Shown: positions 52,460 to 61,789 of the stretch, in pieces
Position numbering within the stretch: position 1 is the first letter of the stretch
How the letters are laid out: each line of letters opens with the position of its first letter
Assembly: GCA_050123275.1 (NCBI GenBank)
Contig: JASFHK010000002.1
Span: 1 to 64,000 of the forward strand
Direction of reading: 5' to 3'
DNA length: 64,000 bases
From: E44-bin88 sp050123275
GTDB taxonomy: Bacteria; Chloroflexota; Dehalococcoidia; Dehalococcoidales; BS750m-G39
Notes under the pieces: generated by a model
What the model saw: the letters and a program-made list of their open reading frames with translations, nothing else
Database searches by the model: none
Told to the model about the DNA's origin: nothing
Program-made: the position numbers and the translations under genes

Positions 52460-55400
52460 ATGCGTACCAAGATAGTTTCACTGTTTTTGCTCGTCGCCCT
52501 GGTGGTAACACCGCTGGTGGCCTGCTCCACCGGCGTGCCGACGGCTGATTTCAGCTACACGCCGGCCGCACCCACCACCGACGATGCTATTCTTTTCAGC
52601 GACAGCTCCACCGACAGCGACGGCAGCCTAATCGCCTGGGACTGGGACTTCGGCGACGGCACCACCGCCACCACCCAGAACCCGACCCACTCCTATAGCG
52701 CCGCCGGCAGCTATGTCGTGGCGCTGACCGTCACCGACGACAGCGGCGCCACCGACACCAAAGTGGTCAACCTGACCGTGGCCGCGGGGGCGCCGGGAAT
52801 CGGCAAGTGGGACGCCATCGAGATACTGGTCAAGGAGATAATACCCCCCGCCGCCGGCGAGGACAGAATCTCGGCTTTCATGCTTTCCGAGCCGCTGCTG
52901 AGCGGCGACACTATCAGCTCGGACAGCGGCCAGGACTACCCCGTAAACACCAAGACCTGGTTCATCTTTATCGACGATAACCCGGAGGCGTTCTACGCCC
53001 ACGCCACCCGCTACGTCTTCATCAACGCCAGCGACGGCAGCTATACCATTTCCAACGAGAGCTGGCCCCCCGACATCAACGGCTACTCGATGTGGGACCC
53101 ACAGCTGGGCAAGGGGCATTTGCTGGAGCTGTGGTCAGTGCTGGATATCCCCATGCCGCTGACGGCCGTGGCCAGCACCGCTCCCGAAGCTGATTACGGC
53201 GACGCCCCCGACGGGCAGGATGCCTACTACGGCGTGGTGGGGCACTTCCCCACCCTGTTCGCCACCACCAACAGCCTGCTGGGCAGGCCCGGAGTGCACA
53301 CCCTGAACGTGGGCGAGGAGACGCTGGGCCTGAGGGTGAGCGCCGAGGTGGACGCCCTCGACCCCAACGACCCCGACGGCCGGCCCAACCTGGTGGACGC
53401 GGATAAGGACGAGAGAATGTACGTTATCACCGAGGAGGACGAGGCGCGCTTGGCCTTTACCGTCAGCGTCAGCCTGGGCGCCCCCGATTTAACCCGCTAC
53501 GCCAACGCCCTGATTGACTTCGACTACAGCGGCAACTGGAGCGAAAGCAGCTACGGCGAGGAGTGGGTCACCGTCAACCTGGCGGTGGACGTCGACCCCG
53601 GTGATTCGGAGACGGTAATGACCCCGCTTTTCGACTGGAACGGCCCCGCCGTTTCCCCGACGGCGGGCTGGACGACCGGCGTCTGGATGAGGGTATCCCT
53701 GACCCGGGAACAGGTCGATGAAAGCCTCTTCGCCAACGAGGGGGGCTGGGACGGCAGCGGCGAGTTCACCTACGGCGAAATCGAGGACCACTTCATTATA
53801 TTAAGCGATGTGCCGGCGCTGCCCACCACCGCCTACCACTGGCCGCCACCGCCCGGCGGTAACGGCAATGGCAACGGCAACGGAGGCGGCGGCGAGCCGC
53901 CACCGGGCTCGGAAACGGGACCCTGCGGCTACCAGATTAACTATCTGGTGCTGATAATTAACTGCGGCGACAAGTACAGCCACCTGGCCCGCGGCCTCAA
54001 TATCGCCCAGCAGGCCTCCAGCAGCATGTCCCAGGTCACCCAGGACCAGGGCTACACGCCGGCGGGCAATCTCTCGCCGAGCGGGTCCGGCGACAGCCAG
54101 ACCTCGGTGTCCAACATCGGGCAGGCTATTGCCGACCTGGCGGCCCAGGCCAAGTGCGGCGACCACGTGCTGATATACATCTGCGGCCACGGCGGCAAGA
54201 AGAGCTCTTCTTCGCCCGAGGGCGGCATCAGCATTTATAACAGCTCCGGGGGCAAGACGGGAGAAAAGCTAACGCCCTCCGACCTGGCCGGATTCCTGGG
54301 CTCCTTCCAGAATTGCGACGGTGAGGACTGCGGCACACCCGGTTGCTGCCACGTCAGCGTTATTATCGAATCCTGCTACGCCGGCAACTTCAACGTTCCC
54401 GGCTTAAACGACATGGATAATATAAAGGTAGCCGGCTCGTCATCGAACACGCCCGCCCAGGGCTGCATGCCCGGCGGCGGCGTCTATACCGCCGGTTACG
54501 TCAGCGATTCCAAGGACGCCGGCGCCGACCAGAGCGACCCGCCCAACGGCGTCGACCCCATGGAAGCCCACTCCTCGGCGTCGGACGCGGTGAGCCAGAA
54601 CAACTCGCGCTCCGGCAAGAGCCAGCAACCCTGGAGCAGCGGCGACTGGTGCGAGTGCAAGTGCCCCTGCTCTCCGGACATTGACGTCGAGAAATGGGTC
54701 TGGGACGACAGCATGGGGATGTGGGGTACCGCCACCGAAGCCAACCTCGGCGACGCGGTTGCCTTCCGCCTGGAGATTGAAAACACCGGCGTTTGCCGCA
54801 ACATCCTCGACCTGGAGATAGTGGACGTCATGGACGATTGCCTGCAGTTCGCCGACGAGTCGATACTTTTCTATAACGGGCTGCCCATCGGCAACCTGCC
54901 GCCCGACGCTATCTCGGCGGTAGACGGCGGCACCCAGCTGAGCTGGTCATTGCCCGAGTCGGAGATAGGCCAGATGGAGCCGGGCGACGTCATCGCCATC
55001 GAATACTACGCCTACGCCACCGAGCCGGGGCCCAACCTTAACACCGTCTTCGCCAGCGCCCATTGCAGCTATACCTACACCAACATCGTCACCGACCAGG
55101 ATACGGTAACGGTCTGGGTGGAACAGGAGGAGATTGAGCCCGAGACGGTGCTGCACGGTTACCTCGAGGTCGGCGCCCAGTGCTATTGCGAGGGCTCCAT
55201 CTGCGTGTACTGCGACGTCACCGCCTCTTTCGAGGTGACCGACCTCACCGTGGGCGACTACCCCATCACCAACGTGGCGCTTTACATGAACGGGATAAAG
55301 GTATTTGACTCGGGACCCATAAATAGTACATACTACGCTAATTCCTTTCCGCTACCCGAGGCGGGGTGCGGCGCGACCTATAACTTCCAGCTGGTAGCCA

Positions 55401-55465
55401 CCAACTCGATAGGCCTGCAGGTCGAGCCGACGCAACCCATTACCACCCCGAGCGAATGCCAGTAA
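52460..55465 (+). CDS. Large exported lipoprotein with PKD, GEVED-like, caspase-like and DUF11-like domains
   Basis: 1001 residues. Signal and lipobox LVAC (Cys22); PKD domain about 28-110 (WDWDFGDGTTATTQNPTHSY); GEVED-like domain about 240-450 opening DYGDAPDGQDAYYG and ending YGEIEDHFIIL; a Gly/Asn/Pro linker (about 464-485); caspase-like domain about 488-700 with YICGHGG (His577) and IIESCYAGNF (Cys639), the clan CD catalytic dyad; then a CxCxC segment (WCECKCPC), a DUF11-like beta domain (about 735-890) and a final beta domain. Predicted secreted, lipid-anchored protease or processed surface protein. AGAGGAGG precedes the ATG. Confidence 0.85.
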   Translation: MRTKIVSLFLLVALVVTPLVACSTGVPTADFSYTPAAPTTDDAILFSDSSTDSDGSLIAWDWDFGDGTTATTQNPTHSYSAAGSYVVALTVTDDSGATDTKVVNLTVAAGAPGIGKWDAIEILVKEIIPPAAGEDRISAFMLSEPLLSGDTISSDSGQDYPVNTKTWFIFIDDNPEAFYAHATRYVFINASDGSYTISNESWPPDINGYSMWDPQLGKGHLLELWSVLDIPMPLTAVASTAPEADYGDAPDGQDAYYGVVGHFPTLFATTNSLLGRPGVHTLNVGEETLGLRVSAEVDALDPNDPDGRPNLVDADKDERMYVITEEDEARLAFTVSVSLGAPDLTRYANALIDFDYSGNWSESSYGEEWVTVNLAVDVDPGDSETVMTPLFDWNGPAVSPTAGWTTGVWMRVSLTREQVDESLFANEGGWDGSGEFTYGEIEDHFIILSDVPALPTTAYHWPPPPGGNGNGNGNGGGGEPPPGSETGPCGYQINYLVLIINCGDKYSHLARGLNIAQQASSSMSQVTQDQGYTPAGNLSPSGSGDSQTSVSNIGQAIADLAAQAKCGDHVLIYICGHGGKKSSSSPEGGISIYNSSGGKTGEKLTPSDLAGFLGSFQNCDGEDCGTPGCCHVSVIIESCYAGNFNVPGLNDMDNIKVAGSSSNTPAQGCMPGGGVYTAGYVSDSKDAGADQSDPPNGVDPMEAHSSASDAVSQNNSRSGKSQQPWSSGDWCECKCPCSPDIDVEKWVWDDSMGMWGTATEANLGDAVAFRLEIENTGVCRNILDLEIVDVMDDCLQFADESILFYNGLPIGNLPPDAISAVDGGTQLSWSLPESEIGQMEPGDVIAIEYYAYATEPGPNLNTVFASAHCSYTYTNIVTDQDTVTVWVEQEEIEPETVLHGYLEVGAQCYCEGSICVYCDVTASFEVTDLTVGDYPITNVALYMNGIKVFDSGPINSTYYANSFPLPEAGCGATYNFQLVATNSIGLQVEPTQPITTPSECQ

Positions 55466-55489
55466 TAACGATAATGTAGAGGAGTACCT

Positions 55490-56140
55490 ATGCAAATATT
55501 CCTGGATACAGCCAATATCGAACAAATAAGGCAGGCGGCCAGGCTGGGCGTCATCAGCGGGGTCACCACCAACCCCAGCCTGGTTTCCAGGGAGGGCAGA
55601 GCCGATTACGAGTCGGTGGTCAAGGAAATCTGCGCCATCGTCCCGGGGCCCATCTCGGCGGAGGTGGTGGTGGAAAAAGCCAACGACATGATAGAGCAGG
55701 CGCAGCAAATCGCCGGCTGGGCGCCCAACGTGGTGGTCAAGATTCCCTCTACCACCGCCGGCCTGGAGGCGACGGCCGTGCTGGCCAAGAAGAAAATAAA
55801 GGTGAACATGACGCTCTGCTTCACGCTGAACCAGGCTATCCTGGCGGCGCTGGCCGGCGCCGCCTACGTCAGCCCCTTCGTGGGGCGGCTGGACGACATC
55901 GGCGAGGACGGCATGGCCGTGGTCAGGGACATCGTCGACGTCTTTGACTACTACGACTTAGACACCCAGGTCATCGCCGCCAGCATCCGCCACCCCCAGC
56001 ACTGCCTGGCGGCGGCCAAAGCCGGAGCGCACATCGCCACCGTACCTTATAAAGTGCTGACCCAGATGATACAACACCCGCTGACCGATACCGGCGTCGC
56101 CCGTTTTCAGGAAGACTGGCAACGCCTCTCCGGGAAATAG
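55490..56140 (+). CDS. tal: Transaldolase / fructose-6-phosphate aldolase-like
   Basis: 216-residue TalC/FSA-size transaldolase. MQIFLDTANIEQIRQA, GVTTNPSLV, the Schiff-base lysine in VVVKIPST, NMTLCFTLNQA and SPFVGRLDDIG are conserved. Either sugar-phosphate transaldolase or F6P aldolase activity is possible. AGAGGAG precedes the ATG, and rho follows 36 bp later. Confidence 0.92.
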   Translation: MQIFLDTANIEQIRQAARLGVISGVTTNPSLVSREGRADYESVVKEICAIVPGPISAEVVVEKANDMIEQAQQIAGWAPNVVVKIPSTTAGLEATAVLAKKKIKVNMTLCFTLNQAILAALAGAAYVSPFVGRLDDIGEDGMAVVRDIVDVFDYYDLDTQVIAASIRHPQHCLAAAKAGAHIATVPYKVLTQMIQHPLTDTGVARFQEDWQRLSGK

Positions 56141-56176
56141 GGGGGACAAATAACCATAGAAGGTGAGAGGACGCCT

Positions 56177-57442
56177 ATGAACATCAACGAATTAGAGGGC
56201 AAGACCCGGGAAGAGCTGCTGGACATGGCCAAGGAACAGGGCCTCACCAGCTATACCGGCCTCAAGAAACAGGAGCTGGTCAAGCGCCTGTTGCAGGCTA
56301 ACGCCGAGCAGCAGGGCTACAGCTTTTCGGGAGGCATCCTGGAGATTATCGGCGAGGGCTATGGCTTCCTAAGACAGAGCAGCCTTTTGCCCAGCCAGGC
56401 CGACGTCTACGTTTCCCAGTCGCAGATCCGGCGCTTCGGGCTGCGCACCGGGGACGTGGTGGCGGGGCAGGTGAGGCCGCCCAAGGACGGCGAGAAGTAT
56501 TACGGGCTGGTCAGGGTGGAGACGATTAACGAGCTGAACCCCGAGGCCATCAAGAAACGGGCGCCTTTCGGCTCGCTGACCCCCACCTTCCCCAACAAGC
56601 TGATTGACCTGGAGACCAAGCCCGATGAGCTTTCCACGCGGCTGCTCAACCTCATCGCCCCCATCGGGCGGGGCCAGAGGGGACTCATCGTTTCCCCGCC
56701 CAAGGCGGGCAAGACCCTGCTGCTCAAGTCAATCGCCAACGCCATTTGCACCAACTACGACGACATCCACCTCATCGTTTGCCTCATCGGGGAACGGCCC
56801 GAGGAGGTCACCGACATGAAACAGGCGGTAACCGGCGAGGTCATCTCGGCCACCTTCGACGAGCCGGTGGAGAACCACACCCGCGTCGCCGAGCTGGCGC
56901 TGGAGAGAGCCAAGCGCATGGTGGAAAGCGCCAGGGACGTGGTTATCCTGCTCGACGGCATCACGCGACTGACCCGCTCCTATAACCTGGCCATGCCGCC
57001 CAGCGGGCGCACCCTTTCCGGCGGCATCGACCCCGCCGCCCTCTACCCGCCCAAGCACTTCTTCGGCGCCGCCCGCAACACGCTGGAGGGGGGCAGCCTG
57101 ACCATCATCGCCACCTGCCTCATCGACACCGGCAGTCGCATGGACGAGCTTATCTACGAGGAGTTCAAGGGCACGGGCAACATGGAATTGCACCTCGACC
57201 GCCGGCTGGCCGAGCGGCGCGTTTTCCCGGCTATGGACATCCAGCGCAGCGGCACGCGGCGCGAGGAGCTGCTCATGAACGAGGAGATGATAAAGCAGGT
57301 CTGGCTGCTGCGGCGGATGGTTTCCATGATTTCTTCCGACTCCGTCAACTTCACCGAGACCACGGAGCGGGTGCTCGACCGCATGCGCAAGACCAAGTCC
57401 AACGCCGAGTTCCTGGCCACCCTGACCAAGGACTCGATGTAG
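56177..57442 (+). CDS. rho: Transcription termination factor Rho
   Basis: 421-residue hexameric RNA helicase. Rho_N helical domain (residues 1-48), cold-shock RNA-binding domain (ILEIIGEGYGFLRQS), Walker A PPKAGKTLLL, Walker B DVVILLDGITRL, and Q/R loop regions with PSGRTLSGGIDPAALYPPK. Presence of Rho fits the scarcity of intrinsic terminators seen in the window. Confidence 0.96.
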   Translation: MNINELEGKTREELLDMAKEQGLTSYTGLKKQELVKRLLQANAEQQGYSFSGGILEIIGEGYGFLRQSSLLPSQADVYVSQSQIRRFGLRTGDVVAGQVRPPKDGEKYYGLVRVETINELNPEAIKKRAPFGSLTPTFPNKLIDLETKPDELSTRLLNLIAPIGRGQRGLIVSPPKAGKTLLLKSIANAICTNYDDIHLIVCLIGERPEEVTDMKQAVTGEVISATFDEPVENHTRVAELALERAKRMVESARDVVILLDGITRLTRSYNLAMPPSGRTLSGGIDPAALYPPKHFFGAARNTLEGGSLTIIATCLIDTGSRMDELIYEEFKGTGNMELHLDRRLAERRVFPAMDIQRSGTRREELLMNEEMIKQVWLLRRMVSMISSDSVNFTETTERVLDRMRKTKSNAEFLATLTKDSM

Positions 57443-57445
57443 TAC

Positions 57446-57553
57446 TTGACAAAAGCCAATCTTGTGCTATAGTGATATGGTCATTTCCCCGGGCTAAAGG
57501 GCTAAAACCTCACGCCTGAGCGGACTTGACAAACGTAGAAAGTATGCTATAGT
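57446..57553 (+). promoter_or_regulatory. Tandem duplicated promoters for the surface-protein gene
   Basis: P1: TTGACA (57446-57451), 16-bp spacer, TATAGT (57468-57473). P2: TTGACA (57526-57531), 16-bp spacer, TATAGT (57548-57553). Both read CTTGACAAA and TGCTATAGTG, an extended -10, and lie exactly 80 bp apart. The copies differ in their spacers. Confidence 0.7.
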
Positions 57554-57750
57554 GGTCTATGATAACATCGGGGGGAAGTACCCGCTGTTATCCGAAAGGA
57601 GGTGAATCTATAATACGACCCGCAAGGGAAGCGCCAACGTGAAAGTAAACAAAAAACCATGAAAACCAGTTCCCCACGAGAGAGGAGCATGGTTTTGCAT
57701 CCTTATTTTGTGGGGTTATTAAAGACCCAAGGAGGATTTTTAAAAGGTCG
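57554..57750 (+). promoter_or_regulatory. Long structured 5' leader of the surface-protein gene
   Basis: A hairpin GATAACA (57561-57567)/TGTTATC (57586-57592) with GGGG/CCC inside. Then AGGAGGTGA at 57597-57605 with no ATG after it. Two crossing complementary pairs follow: AAAACCATG (57653-57661) with CATGGTTTT (57688-57696), and CCCCAC (57672-57677) with GTGGGG (57710-57715). Their order allows a pseudoknot or alternative folds around a short ORF. Confidence 0.6.
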
Positions 57751-57754
57751 ATGA
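57689..57754 (+). CDS. 21-codon leader ORF overlapping the surface-protein start
   Basis: ATG 57689 behind GAGAGGAG encodes MVLHPYFVGLLKTQGGFLKG plus a final R, ending with the TGA of the ATGA overlap at 57751-57754. The start codon and its site lie within the predicted leader pairings. AAGGAGG for the main gene is inside this ORF, about 15 bp before its ATG, so coupled translation is plausible. Confidence 0.5.
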   Translation: MVLHPYFVGLLKTQGGFLKGR

Positions 57755-60700
57755 AAACCAAAATATCTAAAATCTTTGGGATAGCTTTTGCCCTCGTGCT
57801 GGTCGCCAGCTTAATGCTGTTCGCCATTCCGGCGGCAGCCGGTCCTTACGATGACCTCGAGCCGGCCCCCAACAAGTGGACAGGCTATACCCCTACTGAG
57901 AGCTTTACAGGCGGTTATTTCTACGATGATTCTGTAACTGCCGTAGGGCCGATGGCTAAGGGCATTGACGGCGACCTCTACGCTTATGTTGCCGGTATCG
58001 ATGACCTGGCCAAGTCCGTTGACGGCGGACGCACCTGGTCGTTCTCCAAGCTCCCCAACAGCTACAAGAACACCAGCACTGACGCCATTGTCGACATGGT
58101 GTGCTCCAGCCTCAGCGAGGACGTACTCTACGTCACCGACGGTAACTACGTTTACAAGTCGGTTGACGGCGGCATGAGCTTCATGTTTGTGGCTCAGGCT
58201 TCGCTAGAGTATCAATTGATGGGCAAGTGCGGTGTAACCGTAATCAACGAGCCTATCACCTGCATCGATGTCGCCTACAACGGCGCCAACTCGCCCGTTG
58301 TCTTCATCGGCACCAAGTATGCTGGTAACACCTATGACCCCAGCTATCCGGAATACCCCAACTTCAACGTTGTGGGCAGCGTTTACTGGATTGCTGACGA
58401 GTCCTTCCCGGCAGAGTGGGCCGACCTGCAACTGCGCTGCTACGGCTGCTGCAATGTTGACTGGCAGGCCTCCGGCGATGTTGACGGTTGCTACGATGTC
58501 TACTCGGTAGGCTGCTCGCCGGACTTTGCCACTACCAGCAAGGTCTATGTCCTCATCAGCACCCTTGATCAAGACTGCGACGAGACACCCGATGACCCCG
58601 CTACGCAGGTCGTTTCCACTGTAGGCACTACCTGCAGCTGGTCCTTCGTCGGAGAGCTCTTCTATGACTGCGATGAGGCTAACCCGTTCGCGATTACAGA
58701 GGCTTCGCGCTTTGCCTTCCCCGATGACTTCACCGACACCCGTTCTATGTTCATCGGCGTCACCGCCTGGGACGGTGCTACCACCGAAACCGAGGGTGGC
58801 GATGTTTACCTGGTAACCGAGGCCATTCCGACCGTACCGGTGCTCGACCTGAACGTACAGGGTTACACCAGCGGCTGCACGGGCCTGGCTGACGCCAACA
58901 TCTGCAGCCTGGATATCATGGGCGGCACCAATGACGGTTCGCTCATCGCCGGCGCCTACGACACCTGGGAAGGCCAAGCCGGCACCGAGGTCTATTACAG
59001 CACCGACGGTGGCTGGACCTGGGATGACAGCGACAAAGACCCCACCGGTGTGGAAGTGACTTACGTACTGTGGTACGGCGATTCGGCGCTGGCTTCAACC
59101 TCTGGTTGTGAGTGCGCCGTTTCCATGTCCTGCGGTGACGAGGTCGGCAAGTACTGGAACCAGATTTCGCTGATCAACACCGACATTGATCAAACCCTTG
59201 ACCTGAGCCATGCCCCCGGTTACCTCGACGGCAGCACCACCATGTACGTGCTGACCTATTACGAAGGGGAACTGGAGGGCTGCGAACCGACGGTCAGCCT
59301 GTTCCGCTGGGACGGCACCTACTGGGAGAGGGTCCTCTGCAATGCTACTATAGCAAGCACCGCTACTTACGTGAACTACCTGACCGAAGAGTTAATTGAC
59401 TGGGTAGAGGTATCTCCCGACTTTAACGACACCGATTGTCTCTACGTCGCCAACACCAACTTCGAGATGTTCCGCTCGATTGACCGGGGCTGCAGCTGGC
59501 GCCAGCTGGCTTACCCCTGCGCTCCCCTGCCCGACATCTCGGCCTGGATAGTGGTTGACGAGGAGACCGTACTGGCCGCCGGCGCTGATAGCTTCGCGGG
59601 CCACATCTACCGGACCACCCGCCACGGCACCCGACCCTGGGACGATTTCACCTGCTTCGGCGCTGACAATGGCGTCGACTTTGACCTTTCGCTGCCCAGA
59701 GGCGCCACTTCTGACGTACTCTTCGGCGATGCGGCAGGTCAGGTATTCCTGTCCCAAGACCTTGGTGAGACCTGGGGGCAGGTACTCGACGCTACCACCG
59801 GTAGCTTCGGCCAAGGTAACACCTACGTCGTCTTCGACCCCGGCTACGGCACCGCCGGTGACCCGGGCGAGACAATGATTTACGCGGCTGCCAGCAACCT
59901 GGCTGGTACCTGCAAAATCAACTTCGACTCCCTGCTGGTCAAGCAGGACTGGAAGTACATCAAGTCCGACATCTGCTCGGCTTCTGGCATTGACATCGAG
60001 GGCGATCCCGTCCTCTACGTTGCCGATGCTGGCAAAGAAGGCGGCGGTCAGGCTAGCGTTACCGCCACCGGTACCATTGAGGTTGATTGCTCCGTCATTG
60101 AAGGCGAAGACACCTGCGTTTGCGACCGTGACCTCGTAATTGATGCAGTCACGGTTACCCCGATCAGCGGCACCTTCGAAAATGGCGAGCTGATTGAGAT
60201 TCTCTCATACAACCTTACCTGCACCACGCTGTGCATCGAGGACGCTTGCACCTGCACGATTGCCGGCGAAATTGGCGTCAGGGGCTACGAGTCCGGTGCC
60301 TACGGCCAGATAGACGTTGAGGACGTTGTCGTAATGACCTGCGGTACCGTTACTCCCGTTGCCGACGAGGTCTTAGGCAGCGGCACTGGCTCCGAGGTTA
60401 ACTTCAGCGGCACGCTGGCCCACTACCCCGTTTGCGTCGGCTCGCTTGAGATAACCGACGGTACCGAGACCTTCACCGACAACGGTGATGGTACGCTCAC
60501 CGGCAGCGCTGGTGGCACGGGTACTATCGATTACGACACCGGCGACTGGGACGTTACCTTTGCCTCGCCGCCTGCTTCTGGCACCGATAACATCACGGCG
60601 GACTACAACTACTCCGATGCGTGCAACGAAGTCGGCAATGCTGTAGTTATCAGCGACTTCCTGACCATCACGACAACTTCGTCCACCGCCGCCTGCCCGA

Positions 60701-61653
60701 CGGGCGTATGGCGCACGCTGAACCCGACGTCCTTCATGCCCGAGTGGGAACTGCTGAGCCTGGGTACTACCTCTTCGCTGCGTCACCCGGCCGCCAACAC
60801 GTTTACCCCCATGGTCTACCCCGATGACCTGTGGCTGACCAAGGGCAGCAACGTGCTCTGGGCGCTGGATTCGTCCGATGCACTTCCTACCCTTCCTGTA
60901 ACCATCTGGATGTGGGAAGACCCGCTGGCAACTCCGGTAATCCAGGTCGCTCCGGCCGACGCAGCCTTACTGGCCAGCACCAACAGCGTAACCCTCGAAT
61001 GGGAGAGGCTGGATGGTGCCAGGTCCTATGAGGTCTTCATCTACAGCTACTGCCCGACCTGCCCCAACAACATGGTCGTTTTCGACAACTTCACGACCAG
61101 CCAGACCTGCATCGTCGTCGACGGGCTTACCGCCGGCACGACCTACTACTGGAAGGTCAGAGTTGCTGAAGGTTCCCCGTTCTACAGCAAGTGGTCGACC
61201 CTGCGCTCCTTCGATACCGCGCTGGGTTCAGTACCTTACCTCTGCTCACCGATTTGCGGCGCTTCCGACATTGTCCTTACCACCAACTTCTCTTGGGACG
61301 CCGTAGCGGGGGCCACCAGCTACGAGATACAGATAGCTACTGATGAGGCCTTCTCCAGCATCGTCGCCGAAGGTACGGCTACGGTCAATGCTTGGGTACC
61401 CGCCTCCGCCCTTGATTACTCCACCGTTTACTACTGGAGAGTCAGAGCGGTCAACGACGGCGTAGCCGGCGCTTGGTCCACCTGTATCTTCACCACCGAG
61501 AATGCTCCCGAAGCTCCTCCGGAGCCGGTTGAGCCGGTCGAGATTGTCCAGACCGAAATTACTCCTACCTGGATCTGGGTACTCATCGGCATCGGTGGCG
61601 CGCTGACGATTGCGGTGATTATCCTGATAGTGACCACCCGGAGGGCACCCTAA
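57751..61653 (+). CDS. Large secreted BNR/Asp-box surface protein, putative S-layer component
   Basis: 1300 residues. Signal peptide MKTKISKIFGIAFALVLVAS, cleaved after AIPAAA. Many Asp-box turns (SVDGGRTW near 89, SVDGGMSF near 137, STDGGWTW, SIDRGCSW, SQDLGETW) indicate beta-propeller blades. Middle part is Cys-rich and beta-structured. Two fibronectin-III-like domains lie near the end (LEWERLDGARSYEVFIYS and FSWDAVAGATSYEIQIATD), then a Pro/Glu stretch, a membrane helix and TTRRAP. Tandem promoters, a long leader and codon use with more T/A third positions than its neighbours suggest very high expression. S-layer role is inferred. Confidence 0.85.
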   Translation: MKTKISKIFGIAFALVLVASLMLFAIPAAAGPYDDLEPAPNKWTGYTPTESFTGGYFYDDSVTAVGPMAKGIDGDLYAYVAGIDDLAKSVDGGRTWSFSKLPNSYKNTSTDAIVDMVCSSLSEDVLYVTDGNYVYKSVDGGMSFMFVAQASLEYQLMGKCGVTVINEPITCIDVAYNGANSPVVFIGTKYAGNTYDPSYPEYPNFNVVGSVYWIADESFPAEWADLQLRCYGCCNVDWQASGDVDGCYDVYSVGCSPDFATTSKVYVLISTLDQDCDETPDDPATQVVSTVGTTCSWSFVGELFYDCDEANPFAITEASRFAFPDDFTDTRSMFIGVTAWDGATTETEGGDVYLVTEAIPTVPVLDLNVQGYTSGCTGLADANICSLDIMGGTNDGSLIAGAYDTWEGQAGTEVYYSTDGGWTWDDSDKDPTGVEVTYVLWYGDSALASTSGCECAVSMSCGDEVGKYWNQISLINTDIDQTLDLSHAPGYLDGSTTMYVLTYYEGELEGCEPTVSLFRWDGTYWERVLCNATIASTATYVNYLTEELIDWVEVSPDFNDTDCLYVANTNFEMFRSIDRGCSWRQLAYPCAPLPDISAWIVVDEETVLAAGADSFAGHIYRTTRHGTRPWDDFTCFGADNGVDFDLSLPRGATSDVLFGDAAGQVFLSQDLGETWGQVLDATTGSFGQGNTYVVFDPGYGTAGDPGETMIYAAASNLAGTCKINFDSLLVKQDWKYIKSDICSASGIDIEGDPVLYVADAGKEGGGQASVTATGTIEVDCSVIEGEDTCVCDRDLVIDAVTVTPISGTFENGELIEILSYNLTCTTLCIEDACTCTIAGEIGVRGYESGAYGQIDVEDVVVMTCGTVTPVADEVLGSGTGSEVNFSGTLAHYPVCVGSLEITDGTETFTDNGDGTLTGSAGGTGTIDYDTGDWDVTFASPPASGTDNITADYNYSDACNEVGNAVVISDFLTITTTSSTAACPTGVWRTLNPTSFMPEWELLSLGTTSSLRHPAANTFTPMVYPDDLWLTKGSNVLWALDSSDALPTLPVTIWMWEDPLATPVIQVAPADAALLASTNSVTLEWERLDGARSYEVFIYSYCPTCPNNMVVFDNFTTSQTCIVVDGLTAGTTYYWKVRVAEGSPFYSKWSTLRSFDTALGSVPYLCSPICGASDIVLTTNFSWDAVAGATSYEIQIATDEAFSSIVAEGTATVNAWVPASALDYSTVYYWRVRAVNDGVAGAWSTCIFTTENAPEAPPEPVEPVEIVQTEITPTWIWVLIGIGGALTIAVIILIVTTRRAP

Positions 61654-61692
61654 CCCTCTAAACTAGAAGGATAACGCTTCAAACAGAAGCCA

Positions 61693-61728
61693 AGAGCCCC
61701 TCTTCAATGAAGAGGGGCTCTTTCTTTT
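61693..61728 (+). terminator. Intrinsic terminator after the surface-protein gene
   Basis: AGAGCCCCTCTTC (61693-61705) and GAAGAGGGGCTCT (61709-61721) form a perfect 13-bp stem with a three-base loop, followed by TTCTTTT. It is the clearest intrinsic terminator in the window. Confidence 0.92.
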
Positions 61729-61739
61729 CCCTTTACCTA

Positions 61740-61769
61740 TTGACTTCGGCTCATTTTTATGTCTAAAAT
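61740..61769 (+). promoter_or_regulatory. Candidate promoter of the second surface protein
   Basis: TTGACT (61740-61745), 18-bp spacer, TAAAAT (61764-61769), 20 bp before the ATG at 61790. Confidence 0.45.
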
Positions 61770-61789
61770 AGAACTCCCCGATTCGCCAA

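Noticed and set aside
57603..57660. Leader peptide directly after AGGAGGTGA at 57597-57605
   Set aside because: GTG 57603 gives only three codons before a stop. An ATA start at suitable spacing would give ten codons, but there is no independent support.
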